Shown here: in pieces, positions 6,475 through 13,612 of the stretch
Layout of the letters: every line of letters starts with the position of its first letter
Position numbering within the stretch: position 1 is the stretch's first letter
NCBI GenBank assembly: GCA_023664325.1
Contig: JAMPFS010000061.1
Coordinates: 1-15,468 of the forward strand
Length of the DNA stretch: 15,468 nucleotides
Source: Clostridium sp.
Lineage (GTDB): Bacteria > Bacillota > Clostridia > Lachnospirales > Lachnospiraceae
Direction: 5' to 3'
Made by a program: the position numbers and the translations under genes
Notes under the pieces: model-generated
The model's input: the letters and a program-made list of their open reading frames with translations, nothing else
What the model was told of the DNA's origin: nothing
Database searches by the model: none

Positions 6475-8982
6475 ATGGAAGATAATATTTTTGATAAAGT
6501 AAATGAAGTCGATTTGAAAAAAACCATGGAAAACTATTATATTGATTATGCCATGAGTGTTATTACTTCCCGCGCATTACCGGATGTGAGAGATGGTTTA
6601 AAACCGGTACAGCGAAGGATTCTTTATTCCATGATTGAATTAAATAACGGCCCGGACAAGCCACATCGTAAATGCGCCCGTATTGTCGGTGATACGATGG
6701 GTAAATACCATCCTCACGGAGACAGTTCCATTTATGATGCGCTGGTGAAACTTGCCCAGGAGTGGAATACCAGATATCCGTTAGTAGACGGACATGGTAA
6801 TTTTGGTTCTGTGGATGGTGATGGAGCTGCTGCCATGCGTTATACGGAAGCAAGATTATCAAAAATCTCTATGGAGATGTTAGCGGATATCAATAAAGAT
6901 ACCGTTGATTTTGCGCCTAACTTTGATGAGACAGAAAAAGAACCGGTGGTTATGCCATCCCGTTATCCGAACCTTTTGGTAAATGGAACCGGTGGTATTG
7001 CAGTAGGTATGGCAACGAATATTCCGCCTCACAACCTGAGGGAAGTTATCAATGCAGTTGTGAAAATTATTGATAACTATATCACGGAGGATCGTGAAAC
7101 AGAGATTGATGAAATTATGGATGTCATCAAGGGACCGGATTTTCCGACAGGCGCTACCATTTTAGGACGTCAGGGAATTGAAGATGCATACCGCACCGGA
7201 AGAGGTAAGATTAAGATCCGTTCTGTGACAGATATTGAGCCTATGGCAAATGGCAAGCAGCGTATTGTCGTGACAGAACTTCCGTATATGGTGAACAAGG
7301 CAAGGTTAATTCAGAACATTGCAGCTTTGGTAAAAGATAAAAAGATTGAGGGCATTTCGGAACTCCGTGATGAATCTTCGAGAGAAGGCATGCGGATTGC
7401 GATTGAATTAAAGCGTGATACGAATGCAAATGTAATTTTGAACCAGCTCTATAAACACACACAGCTTCAGGACAGTTTCGGCGTGATTCTGCTTGCCCTT
7501 GTAAATGGCGAACCAAAGGTAATGAATCTGTTAGAGATGTTAAAACATTATCTCGACCATCAAAAGGATGTAGTGACACGGCGAACAAAATATGAACTGA
7601 ATAAAGCAGAGGAACGCGCTCATATTTTACAGGGCTTATTAATTGCCCTTGATAATATCGACCGTGTGATTGAAATTATCCGCAGTTCTAAGAATGTAGC
7701 AGAGGCAAAAGAGAATTTAATAAAGGAATTTGATCTTTCAGATGCTCAGGCTCAGGCAATTGTAGATATGAGACTTCGCGCTCTTACCGGTTTGGAGAGA
7801 GAGAAGCTTGAAAATGAATATAGGGAACTGATGGAACGGATTGCAGAATTAAAAGCAATTTTAGCGGATGAGCATAAGCTTTTAGGAGTAATCAAAGAAG
7901 AGATTTTGATTATTGCAACAAAGTATGGCGATGACAGAAGAACTTCCATTGGCGTAGATGAGAATGATCCTACAATAGAGGATTTGATTAAGAAAGAAAA
8001 TACGGTTATTGCCATGACAAAGCTTGGATATATCAAGCGTATGACGGTGGATAATTTTAAGGCGCAGCACCGTGGCGGAAAAGGCATTAAGGGTATTCAG
8101 ACAATTGAAGACGATTTTATCGAGCATTTATTCATGACGACTACCCATCATTATCTGATGTTCTTTACCAACAGTGGCAAGGTATACCGGATGAAAGCCT
8201 ATGAGATTCCGGAATCATCCAGAACATCAAGGGGAACCGGTATTGTTAATCTTCTTCAGTTAAATCCGGGAGAAAAGATTACCGCAGCAATTGCCCTGAA
8301 AGAATATGGGGATGATAAATATCTGTTTATGGCAACCAAGAATGGTATTGTTAAGAAAACTGCCCTGAAAGAATATGCAAATGTTCGTAAGACAGGGCTT
8401 GCGGCAATCACCTTAAAAGACGGGGATGAACTGATTCAGGTTAAGATTACGGATAATACAAAGAATATCTTTATGGTTACTAAGCTTGGCATGTGTATCT
8501 GCTTTAACGAAACAGATGTCAGAAGCACGGGAAGAACTTCCCAGGGCGTAATCGGAATGAATTTATCAGATGGGGATGAAGTAATCGGCATGCAGATGGA
8601 TTCCCAGGGAACCGATTTACTGATTGTTTCCGAGAAGGGAATGGGTAAGCGTACTTCTATGGAAGAATTTACTCCTCAGCGCCGTGGCGGTAAAGGCGTA
8701 AAATGTTACAAGATTAATGCCAAGACAGGTAATGTAGTTGGCATGAAAGCTGTAAATGACGATAACCAGATTATGATTATATCAATGGAGGGAATCGTTA
8801 TCCGTATGGAATGTGATGAAATTTCACAGCTTGGAAGAATTACATCAGGAGTGAAGCTGATTCGCATGGATGAAGCGAATGATATTACAGTTGCATCTAT
8901 TGCAAAGGTTCGCGATAAATCTCCGGAGGACAGTATTGCAGAGTTTGAGGCTGAACAGGCAAAAGAGGAGCAGCATGATTAA
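6475..8982 (+). CDS. gyrA: DNA gyrase subunit A
   Basis: GyrA breaks and rejoins DNA through an active-site tyrosine and wraps DNA on its C-terminal beta-pinwheel. The 835-residue protein has the winged-helix/tower domain (about 30-500) with catalytic Tyr123 in AAMRYTEARL, and the quinolone-determining region HPHGDSSIYD with Ser84 and Asp88, the wild-type drug-sensitive residues. The C-terminal pinwheel includes the GyrA box QRRGGKG (735-741), which separates GyrA from ParC; a related HRGGKG occurs in an earlier blade. The C-terminus is acidic, as is common. AAGGAG (6463-6468) lies 6 nt before the ATG. The stop codon overlaps the next gene by 8 bp, pointing to translational coupling with the HAD phosphatase. 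Confidence 0.98.
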   Translation: MEDNIFDKVNEVDLKKTMENYYIDYAMSVITSRALPDVRDGLKPVQRRILYSMIELNNGPDKPHRKCARIVGDTMGKYHPHGDSSIYDALVKLAQEWNTRYPLVDGHGNFGSVDGDGAAAMRYTEARLSKISMEMLADINKDTVDFAPNFDETEKEPVVMPSRYPNLLVNGTGGIAVGMATNIPPHNLREVINAVVKIIDNYITEDRETEIDEIMDVIKGPDFPTGATILGRQGIEDAYRTGRGKIKIRSVTDIEPMANGKQRIVVTELPYMVNKARLIQNIAALVKDKKIEGISELRDESSREGMRIAIELKRDTNANVILNQLYKHTQLQDSFGVILLALVNGEPKVMNLLEMLKHYLDHQKDVVTRRTKYELNKAEERAHILQGLLIALDNIDRVIEIIRSSKNVAEAKENLIKEFDLSDAQAQAIVDMRLRALTGLEREKLENEYRELMERIAELKAILADEHKLLGVIKEEILIIATKYGDDRRTSIGVDENDPTIEDLIKKENTVIAMTKLGYIKRMTVDNFKAQHRGGKGIKGIQTIEDDFIEHLFMTTTHHYLMFFTNSGKVYRMKAYEIPESSRTSRGTGIVNLLQLNPGEKITAAIALKEYGDDKYLFMATKNGIVKKTALKEYANVRKTGLAAITLKDGDELIQVKITDNTKNIFMVTKLGMCICFNETDVRSTGRTSQGVIGMNLSDGDEVIGMQMDSQGTDLLIVSEKGMGKRTSMEEFTPQRRGGKGVKCYKINAKTGNVVGMKAVNDDNQIMIISMEGIVIRMECDEISQLGRITSGVKLIRMDEANDITVASIAKVRDKSPEDSIAEFEAEQAKEEQHD

Positions 8983-9868
8983 ATTAATTGTATCCGATAT
9001 GGATGGCACACTATTTAATTCAAACCAGGAGATAACCCCATTTAATTTGGCTGCCATTAAGCAGGCAAATAGAAATGGGGTACGTTTCATGATTGCTACC
9101 GGAAGAAGTATGCAGACCATTGAACCAACTTTACAAAAGTATGATTTGGAATGTGGGCTGATCTTAATGAATGGAGCTGAGATAAGGGATGAGAAGCTCA
9201 ATATTATAAGTACATTGAATGTGGATCAGAATGTGATTGCGAAGCTTGCCGAACAGTTGGAAAAAATGGGATATATTCCGGAATACATGGCAGAAAAAGG
9301 CGCATTTCTCTGTGGTACAGAAGAAATGATGGAGAAAAATATGGCATGGCGGATGATGTGTCTTGACCGCACACATACCATGACTTTTGAACAGGCAAAA
9401 GAGGCAGGAAGGACAAGTATATTTCAGAAAAACCTGACAAGGTTTGATTCCCTGCAGAAGATGTTAGAACAAAAAGTAGAAGTTCGCAAGATGATTGTAT
9501 TTCATCCGGATACAGAAAAGAATCAGGAAAACCGAACCATTTTACAGAAAAAATTCCCGGAATTATCCATCTTATCCTCCTATCCGGAAAATATCGAAAT
9601 TAACCATGCATCTGCGCAAAAAGGGTCAGGTCTTATGCAGGCAATCGGCAAAATGGGCATTGAGCCGGATGAGGTTGCAGTATTTGGAGATGGCTACAAT
9701 GATATATCATTATTTGAATTATTTTCACATTCTTATGCGCCGGAAAATGCGGAACCGGATATTAAGGCAATGGCAAGTGAAATTATACCGTCTAACAATG
9801 AAGATGGAGTGGGGATTAAGATTAATGAATTGCTATTTCATAATAAGATAGAAGGGGCAAATATATGA
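8975..9868 (+). CDS. Cof-type HAD-IIB family phosphatase
   Basis: A 297-residue haloacid-dehalogenase-superfamily hydrolase of the Cof (IIB, C2-cap) type. These are cytosolic Mg-dependent phosphatases acting on sugar phosphates, flavin precursors or pyridoxal phosphate. Motif I is DMDGT (8-12, nucleophile Asp8, acid/base Asp10), motif II ATGRS (Thr42), motif III Lys216 in HASAQKGSG, and motif IV GDGYND (Asp239, Asp243). The cap inserted between motifs II and III places it in subclass IIB. The true substrate cannot be read from sequence. The frame is open further upstream, but MIKLIVSDMDGTLF is the family N-terminus and GAGGAG (8965-8970) lies 4 nt before ATG 8975. It overlaps gyrA by 8 bp, and its own stop overlaps the next start as ATGA. 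Confidence 0.93.
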   Translation: MIKLIVSDMDGTLFNSNQEITPFNLAAIKQANRNGVRFMIATGRSMQTIEPTLQKYDLECGLILMNGAEIRDEKLNIISTLNVDQNVIAKLAEQLEKMGYIPEYMAEKGAFLCGTEEMMEKNMAWRMMCLDRTHTMTFEQAKEAGRTSIFQKNLTRFDSLQKMLEQKVEVRKMIVFHPDTEKNQENRTILQKKFPELSILSSYPENIEINHASAQKGSGLMQAIGKMGIEPDEVAVFGDGYNDISLFELFSHSYAPENAEPDIKAMASEIIPSNNEDGVGIKINELLFHNKIEGANI

Positions 9869-10707
9869 GAATTATTCATACAGATGAAATAATTAAAAAT
9901 ATAAAAGAGATGTGTATTGAGGCAAACCTGCATTTGTCGGAGGATATGGCAGCAGCAATTAAGAGTGCAAAAGATGCAGAAACAGGAGATTTAGGAAAAC
10001 GGATTCTTGGGCAGCTCCTTGAAAATATGGATATTGCAGCGGGAGAGGAAATTCCAATCTGCCAGGATACGGGAATGGCAGTTTTCTTTGTAAAACTTGG
10101 ACAGGATGTGCATATTGAAGGGATGAATCTGACAGATGCAATTAACGAGGGCGTCAAGCAGGGTTATACGGAAGGTTATCTTCGTAAATCTGTGGTAAGT
10201 GATCCGTTCATCAGGGAAAACACGAATGATAATACGCCTGCCATCATACATTATGATATTGTACCGGGAGAACAATTAGAGATTTTAATTGCGCCAAAAG
10301 GTTTTGGTTCTGAGAATATGAGCCGTGTATTTATGTTAAAACCTGCTGACGGTGAGGAGGGTGTAAAAAATGCCGTGATACAGGCTGTCATGGATGCAGG
10401 CCCAAATGCATGTCCACCGGTAGTTGTGGGTGTAGGAATTGGCGGTGATTTTGAAAAGGCGGCGATTATGGCAAAGAAGGCTCTTACCCGGAATGTAAAT
10501 GAAAGATCGAATCTTTTGCATATCAGGGAAATGGAAGAAGAGTTGCTTACAAAAATAAACCAGTCCGGCATCGGTCCCGGAGGTTTTGGGGGAAAGACGA
10601 CAGCTCTTGCAGTGAATATCGAGACTTACGCAACTCATATTGCAGGGCTTCCGGTGGCAGTAAATATGTGCTGTCATGTAAACCGCCATGTAACGAGAAT
10701 ATTATAA
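9865..10707 (+). CDS. Fe-S (class I) fumarate hydratase, alpha subunit
   Basis: A 280-residue N-terminal half of the two-subunit, oxygen-sensitive [4Fe-4S] fumarase/tartrate-dehydratase family, which interconverts fumarate and malate. The cluster ligands are probably Cys66 in PICQDTG, Cys183 in NACPPVVVGVGIGG, and a cysteine of the CCHVNRH motif (Cys269/Cys270, more likely 270). The block GIGPGGFGGKTTALAVN is also characteristic. In single-chain enzymes such as E. coli FumA the alpha and beta parts are fused; here the beta gene follows 32 bp downstream. L-tartrate dehydratase subunits are close relatives and cannot be fully excluded, but fumarase is the commoner role in anaerobic Clostridia. 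The start overlaps the HAD stop codon as ATGA, and AGGGG (9853-9857) gives a suitable ribosome binding site. Confidence 0.92.
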   Translation: MRIIHTDEIIKNIKEMCIEANLHLSEDMAAAIKSAKDAETGDLGKRILGQLLENMDIAAGEEIPICQDTGMAVFFVKLGQDVHIEGMNLTDAINEGVKQGYTEGYLRKSVVSDPFIRENTNDNTPAIIHYDIVPGEQLEILIAPKGFGSENMSRVFMLKPADGEEGVKNAVIQAVMDAGPNACPPVVVGVGIGGDFEKAAIMAKKALTRNVNERSNLLHIREMEEELLTKINQSGIGPGGFGGKTTALAVNIETYATHIAGLPVAVNMCCHVNRHVTRIL

Positions 10708-10739
10708 TTCCTACAAACAATGGAAAGGAAAAAACCCTT

Positions 10740-11297
10740 ATGGAAAAGAAAATATCAGCGCCATTAAAAAAAGAAGAACTCATCGGGTTAAAAGCAGGAG
10801 ATTATGTATATATTACGGGAACCATTTATTCCGCAAGAGATGCAGCCCATAAGAGGATGTATGAGACAATGTTGGAGGGGAAGGATATTCCGATAGTACT
10901 TACCGATAATGTGATTTATTATCTTGGGCCAACTCCTGCAAAAGAAGGACAGGTGATTGGTTCTGCAGGGCCAACGACTTCAAGCCGTATGGATAAGTAT
11001 ACGCCTCTTCTTCTTGAGAATGGCTTAAACGGCATGATTGGAAAAGGGAAACGGAGTCAGGCAGTGATTGATGCAATTGTAAAAAATAAGGCAGTATATT
11101 TTGCAGCCGTTGGCGGAGCCGGCGCTTTGCTTTCAAAATGTATCAAAAAATCAGAAATCATCGCTTATGACGATCTCGGCACAGAGGCAATCCGTAAGAT
11201 GGAGGTAGAAAATTTTCCGGTCATTGTTGCGATTGACAGTGAGGGGAATAATCTGTATGAGACAGCGGTAGAAAATTTTAAGAAAAAAGTTGTATGA
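10740..11297 (+). CDS. Fe-S (class I) fumarate hydratase, beta subunit
   Basis: A 185-residue protein matching the C-terminal part of class I fumarases, which completes the substrate site and forms the active enzyme with the alpha subunit upstream. Recognisable segments are LKAGDYVYITGTIYSARDAAHKR near the N-terminus, GPTTSSRMD, GKGKRSQAVIDA, AAVGGAGALLSKCIK and the closing EVENFPVIVAIDSEGN. The reading frame is open from 10668, but that start lies inside the alpha gene and gives 24 unrelated residues. ATG 10740 with GGAAAGGA (10722-10729) about 10 nt upstream starts the conserved sequence. It is the last gene before a terminator-like hairpin. L-tartrate dehydratase beta is the main alternative name. 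Confidence 0.92.
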   Translation: MEKKISAPLKKEELIGLKAGDYVYITGTIYSARDAAHKRMYETMLEGKDIPIVLTDNVIYYLGPTPAKEGQVIGSAGPTTSSRMDKYTPLLLENGLNGMIGKGKRSQAVIDAIVKNKAVYFAAVGGAGALLSKCIKKSEIIAYDDLGTEAIRKMEVENFPVIVAIDSEGNNLYETAVENFKKKVV

Positions 11298-11299
11298 AA

Positions 11300-11332
11300 C
11301 TGCATGGAAAAAGATCCGTCTTTTTTGTGCAG
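11300..11332 (+). terminator. Terminator-like hairpin after the fumarase beta gene
   Basis: AAAAAGA (11308-11314) pairs with TCTTTTT (11319-11325) around a TCCG tetraloop. It is extended by CTGCA (11300-11304) with TGCAG (11328-11332). The inner stem with its run of six T reads like a short intrinsic terminator, and T-rich DNA continues from 11347 to 11362. It lies right after the last gene of the gyrB-to-fumarase run. Confidence 0.6.
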
Positions 11333-11375
11333 AATGCTATATTTGCTATTTTTTATTTTTTTCACTTATTTTCCA

Positions 11376-11406
11376 TTGAAATTGTGAAGAAAATATGTTT
11401 TATTAT
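11376..11406 (+). promoter_or_regulatory. Possible promoter for the Big2-like gene
   Basis: TTGAAA (11376-11381) is followed 19 bp later by TATTAT (11401-11406). The spacing is long, but the -10 region reads TATTATTAAATAG, identical over 13 bases to the dnaA promoter (89-101). The leader would be about 85 nt. Confidence 0.3.
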
Positions 11407-11498
11407 TAAATAGAAACTAAGGGAAGGAATTTTATTTTCACAGCATGAAATTCTTCTAAAATCACACAGTTTATTTTATGACAAGGAGAGAGAGTATT

Positions 11499-12365
11499 AT
11501 GAAGAAAAACACCTTAAAAACAGTACTTGCAATGCTTGTAATGGTGATGGCATTTAGCTTTACGGGTATTACAGCGCAGGCAGCCTCAAAGACAAAAAAG
11601 TTAACTCTTTATGTGGGTGAGAAATTTACTTATTCTTATATTGGAATTGGTAAGGTCAAGTCTGTCAAATCCAGCAAGAAGTCAGTTGTGACAGCGAAAA
11701 AGAAATCAGGCAAGAATGAGATGACAGCCAAGAAAAAGGGTTCTGCAACTGTCACTGTTAAGGGAACAAGGGGAACATTTAAGTATAAGATTACCGTTAA
11801 GAGCAAGCCAAATTTAAAGGTAACGCTTGAGAGAAGGGCAGATAAATATGTGAATGTGAAAGTAGCAAATAAGTCTACTATGTCTTGTGATAGCCTGAAA
11901 GTTGAGCTTTCCTTTAAAAATGCTGCAGGGCAGGAAGTTACAAAAGAAACTGCTTATATATATTATTTAGGCGCTAAGAAATCTGCTGCTGATCAGGTTT
12001 ATCCATATCCAAATAATGGGATTGATTATAGCAAAACAACTTATAAGGTTATCTATGATCGGGATCCGGATTATAAATATACCGATTATACAAAGAAGGT
12101 GAAATATTCAACTTCCAAGAAAAATAATACGGTTACAGTAAAGACAAATATTAGTTACAAAAAAAGCAATTCTGTATATGCCGGTTGGACACTCTACTTC
12201 TATGATGCACAGAATAATGTGGTAGGTATCAGGGATGGATATAATTTTATGTCCGGTTCTTCAAAGAAGTATAGAACACAAAATACTGAGGTTTCTATGC
12301 CATATGAAGCAACAAGCTATAAGCTTGTAAATAAGAGAGCAGTCCTGAAGACATATATTAAATAA
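11499..12365 (+). CDS. Secreted protein with Big2-like Ig domain
   Basis: A 288-residue exported protein of unknown specific function. An N-terminal signal peptide (Lys2, Lys3, Lys7 then a hydrophobic core, likely cleaved after Ala28 in TAQA|AS) is followed by a bacterial Ig-like, Big2-type domain (about 33-105). It begins KKLTLYVGEKFTYSY, continues VKSSKKSVVTAKKK and ends GSATVTVKG. The rest (about 107-288) is two similar beta-rich segments, each with a VKV/VKT strand and a Tyr-rich stretch (ELSFKNAAGQEV and TLYFYDAQNNVVG), resembling FxLYD-type folds. The mature protein is rich in Lys, Ser, Thr and Tyr. No LPXTG motif or C-terminal membrane anchor is present. ATG 11499 with AAGGAG (11483-11488) was preferred over ATG 11478, which has no ribosome binding site. 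A cell-wall-associated or adhesive role is inference. Confidence 0.85.
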   Translation: MKKNTLKTVLAMLVMVMAFSFTGITAQAASKTKKLTLYVGEKFTYSYIGIGKVKSVKSSKKSVVTAKKKSGKNEMTAKKKGSATVTVKGTRGTFKYKITVKSKPNLKVTLERRADKYVNVKVANKSTMSCDSLKVELSFKNAAGQEVTKETAYIYYLGAKKSAADQVYPYPNNGIDYSKTTYKVIYDRDPDYKYTDYTKKVKYSTSKKNNTVTVKTNISYKKSNSVYAGWTLYFYDAQNNVVGIRDGYNFMSGSSKKYRTQNTEVSMPYEATSYKLVNKRAVLKTYIK

Positions 12366-12437
12366 AATATTTATGTTCCATAAGTGCCATTTATATAGCT
12401 GGCAGAAGGAATCAAATTTTTCTCATAGAGCATCATT

Positions 12438-12465
12438 CAAATGGACATGTCCGCATGTCCATTTG
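12438..12465 (+). repeat. Perfect 12-bp hairpin (TCCG loop) in the leader of the FN3-like gene
   Basis: CAAATGGACATG (12438-12449) and CATGTCCATTTG (12454-12465) are perfectly complementary around a TCCG tetraloop. No T-run follows, so it is not an ordinary terminator. It ends 23 nt before the AAGGAGG ribosome binding site (12489-12495) of the downstream gene. It could be an RNA leader structure or a DNA operator. Confidence 0.8.
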
Positions 12466-12504
12466 GTGACTCCTGTGGGATATTATATAAGGAGGATATA
12501 TAAT

Positions 12505-13524
12505 ATGAAAAAAATAACAATGTTTTTAGCTGCAATGCTTTTCGTATTTGCAGTTGTGCCTGCCGGAAACGTAAAAGCCGCACAGGTAAGCCGCACAGGT
12601 AAGCAAACAGAGACGGTACTTCTGGATGAAGCAATTAATCAGCTTAAGGATGCAAAAATCAATCAGCTCGGTGAAGGTAAGTATGCAGGTGGATATGTTA
12701 CAGGTTTGAAACAGACAAGCGCTACTACCAATTCTGTAACCATCAGTTGGAGTCCGGCGAGCGGAGCAACAGGATATTTAATATTGGATAATAATAAGCA
12801 GTTAGCAGATGTGAGAAGTACTTCATATACAGTGCAGTTGCCAGAAGGAACAGTTGATTATTTAATTGGGGTTGTTCCTTATGATGCAAATTATTATAGT
12901 ATGGATCATCTTGCTGCAACATATATTTCCACCAAACCAAAGAAGGTTACCGGTATCAAATATAATGGAGTGTTTGCCAGTAGCAATAAGTTAAGTGTTG
13001 TCTGGAATGACAATGCGTGTATTGGTTTTGAAGCTTATTGCTACAATAAAAGTGGAAAATTGGTTCAATCACTAGATGAAGATTATTATAGAAGCGTCAC
13101 ATTTTCCAAGACAAATACACAGAATATCTATTCTGTAAAAGTAAAACCATATGTATACATTAATGGTAAAGAAAAATTATATGGTGATATGTCAGGCACA
13201 TTTTATGCTGTTCCACAGCCTAAAATTACATCAAAGAATAGTGATGTAAAATTAAACAGTGTGAAGTTAAAATGGAAGAAAGTGAAGGGGGCAACCAAAT
13301 ATGTGATTTACTGCTCCACAAAGCCAACCAGTGGTTACAAGAAGGTTGCAACTGTAAAGTCATCCAAGAACTCTTATACTGTTAGGAAATTTAAAGGGAA
13401 AACACTGAATACCAAGAGCAAGAAGTATTTCAGAATTGTAACATATGGCAAATTTGGCAAGAAGACGGTAAAATCTCAAAGTAAGGCATATTTAAGCGCA
13501 AAGACAACAGTATATTACAGATAA
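12505..13524 (+). CDS. Secreted fibronectin type III-like protein
   Basis: A 339-residue exported protein of unknown specific function. The signal peptide (Lys2, Lys3, hydrophobic core 4-20) is probably cleaved at VKA|AQ after Ala25. A short polar segment (27-63) with a repeated INQL motif precedes three fibronectin-III-like modules. The first is at about 64-148 (NSVTISWSPASGATGYLI), the second about 150-235 (KLSVVWNDNACIGFEAYCY) and the third about 237-330 (SVKLKWKKVKGATKYVIYCS); the W-x(n)-A-x-G/K-Y pattern is clear in 1 and 3. There is no sortase motif. The upstream ATG at 12373 would add 44 residues before the signal peptide, while ATG 12505 has AAGGAGG 9 nt upstream. A perfect 13-bp tandem duplication covers codons 24-33, exactly at the cleavage site. 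A surface-binding role is inference. Confidence 0.87.
   Translation: MKKITMFLAAMLFVFAVVPAGNVKAAQVSRTGKQTETVLLDEAINQLKDAKINQLGEGKYAGGYVTGLKQTSATTNSVTISWSPASGATGYLILDNNKQLADVRSTSYTVQLPEGTVDYLIGVVPYDANYYSMDHLAATYISTKPKKVTGIKYNGVFASSNKLSVVWNDNACIGFEAYCYNKSGKLVQSLDEDYYRSVTFSKTNTQNIYSVKVKPYVYINGKEKLYGDMSGTFYAVPQPKITSKNSDVKLNSVKLKWKKVKGATKYVIYCSTKPTSGYKKVATVKSSKNSYTVRKFKGKTLNTKSKKYFRIVTYGKFGKKTVKSQSKAYLSAKTTVYYR
12576..12601 (+). repeat. Perfect 13-bp tandem duplication in the FN3-like gene
   Basis: AGCCGCACAGGTA occurs twice back to back (12576-12588, 12589-12601), and the next three bases repeat its start. The unit is not a multiple of 3. Loss of one copy would shift the frame and reach TGA at 12707-12709, about 64 codons into the gene. 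The repeat begins at the predicted signal-peptidase cleavage site. Confidence 0.9.
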
Positions 13525-13526
13525 GT

Positions 13527-13532
13527 TATAAT
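13527..13532 (+). promoter_or_regulatory. Isolated consensus -10 hexamer after the FN3-like gene
   Basis: A perfect TATAAT begins 3 bp after the stop codon of the FN3-like gene. No TTGACA-like -35 element or extended -10 TG lies at the right distance. If active, transcription would start near 13539 and pass through the hairpin at 13552-13588 before the next gene. Confidence 0.25.
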
Positions 13533-13551
13533 ATCTATGAATAGGATGGGG

Positions 13552-13600
13552 CTGTCATATTAAGGGAATATGTACCTTAATGTGGCAGTTTCATTTTTTT
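13552..13600 (+). terminator. Strong intrinsic terminator abutting the next gene's ribosome binding site
   Basis: The arms 13552-13565 and 13575-13588 pair over 14 bp with two G/T wobbles around a 9-nt loop, followed by a T-rich tract (13589-13600). The AGGAG of the next gene begins at 13601, directly after the T tract. It either ends the FN3-like transcript with read-through or acts as an attenuator for the downstream gene. Confidence 0.8.
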
Positions 13601-13612
13601 AGGAGATTCAAA

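Noticed and set aside
7241..7588. Open frame of 115 codons on the minus strand inside gyrA
   Set aside because: It is antisense to a strongly conserved gene, has no recognisable family features or ribosome binding site, and fits the shadow-frame pattern seen all along gyrB, gyrA and the fumarase genes.
10336..10689. Open frame of 117 codons on the minus strand inside the fumarase alpha gene
   Set aside because: It lies wholly antisense to a clear enzyme gene, and its composition looks like a reverse-frame translation.
12385..12404. TGCCA/TGGCA hairpin after the Big2-like gene as a terminator
   Set aside because: The stem is only 5 bp with a 10-nt loop, and the T-run lies 13 or more bases further on.
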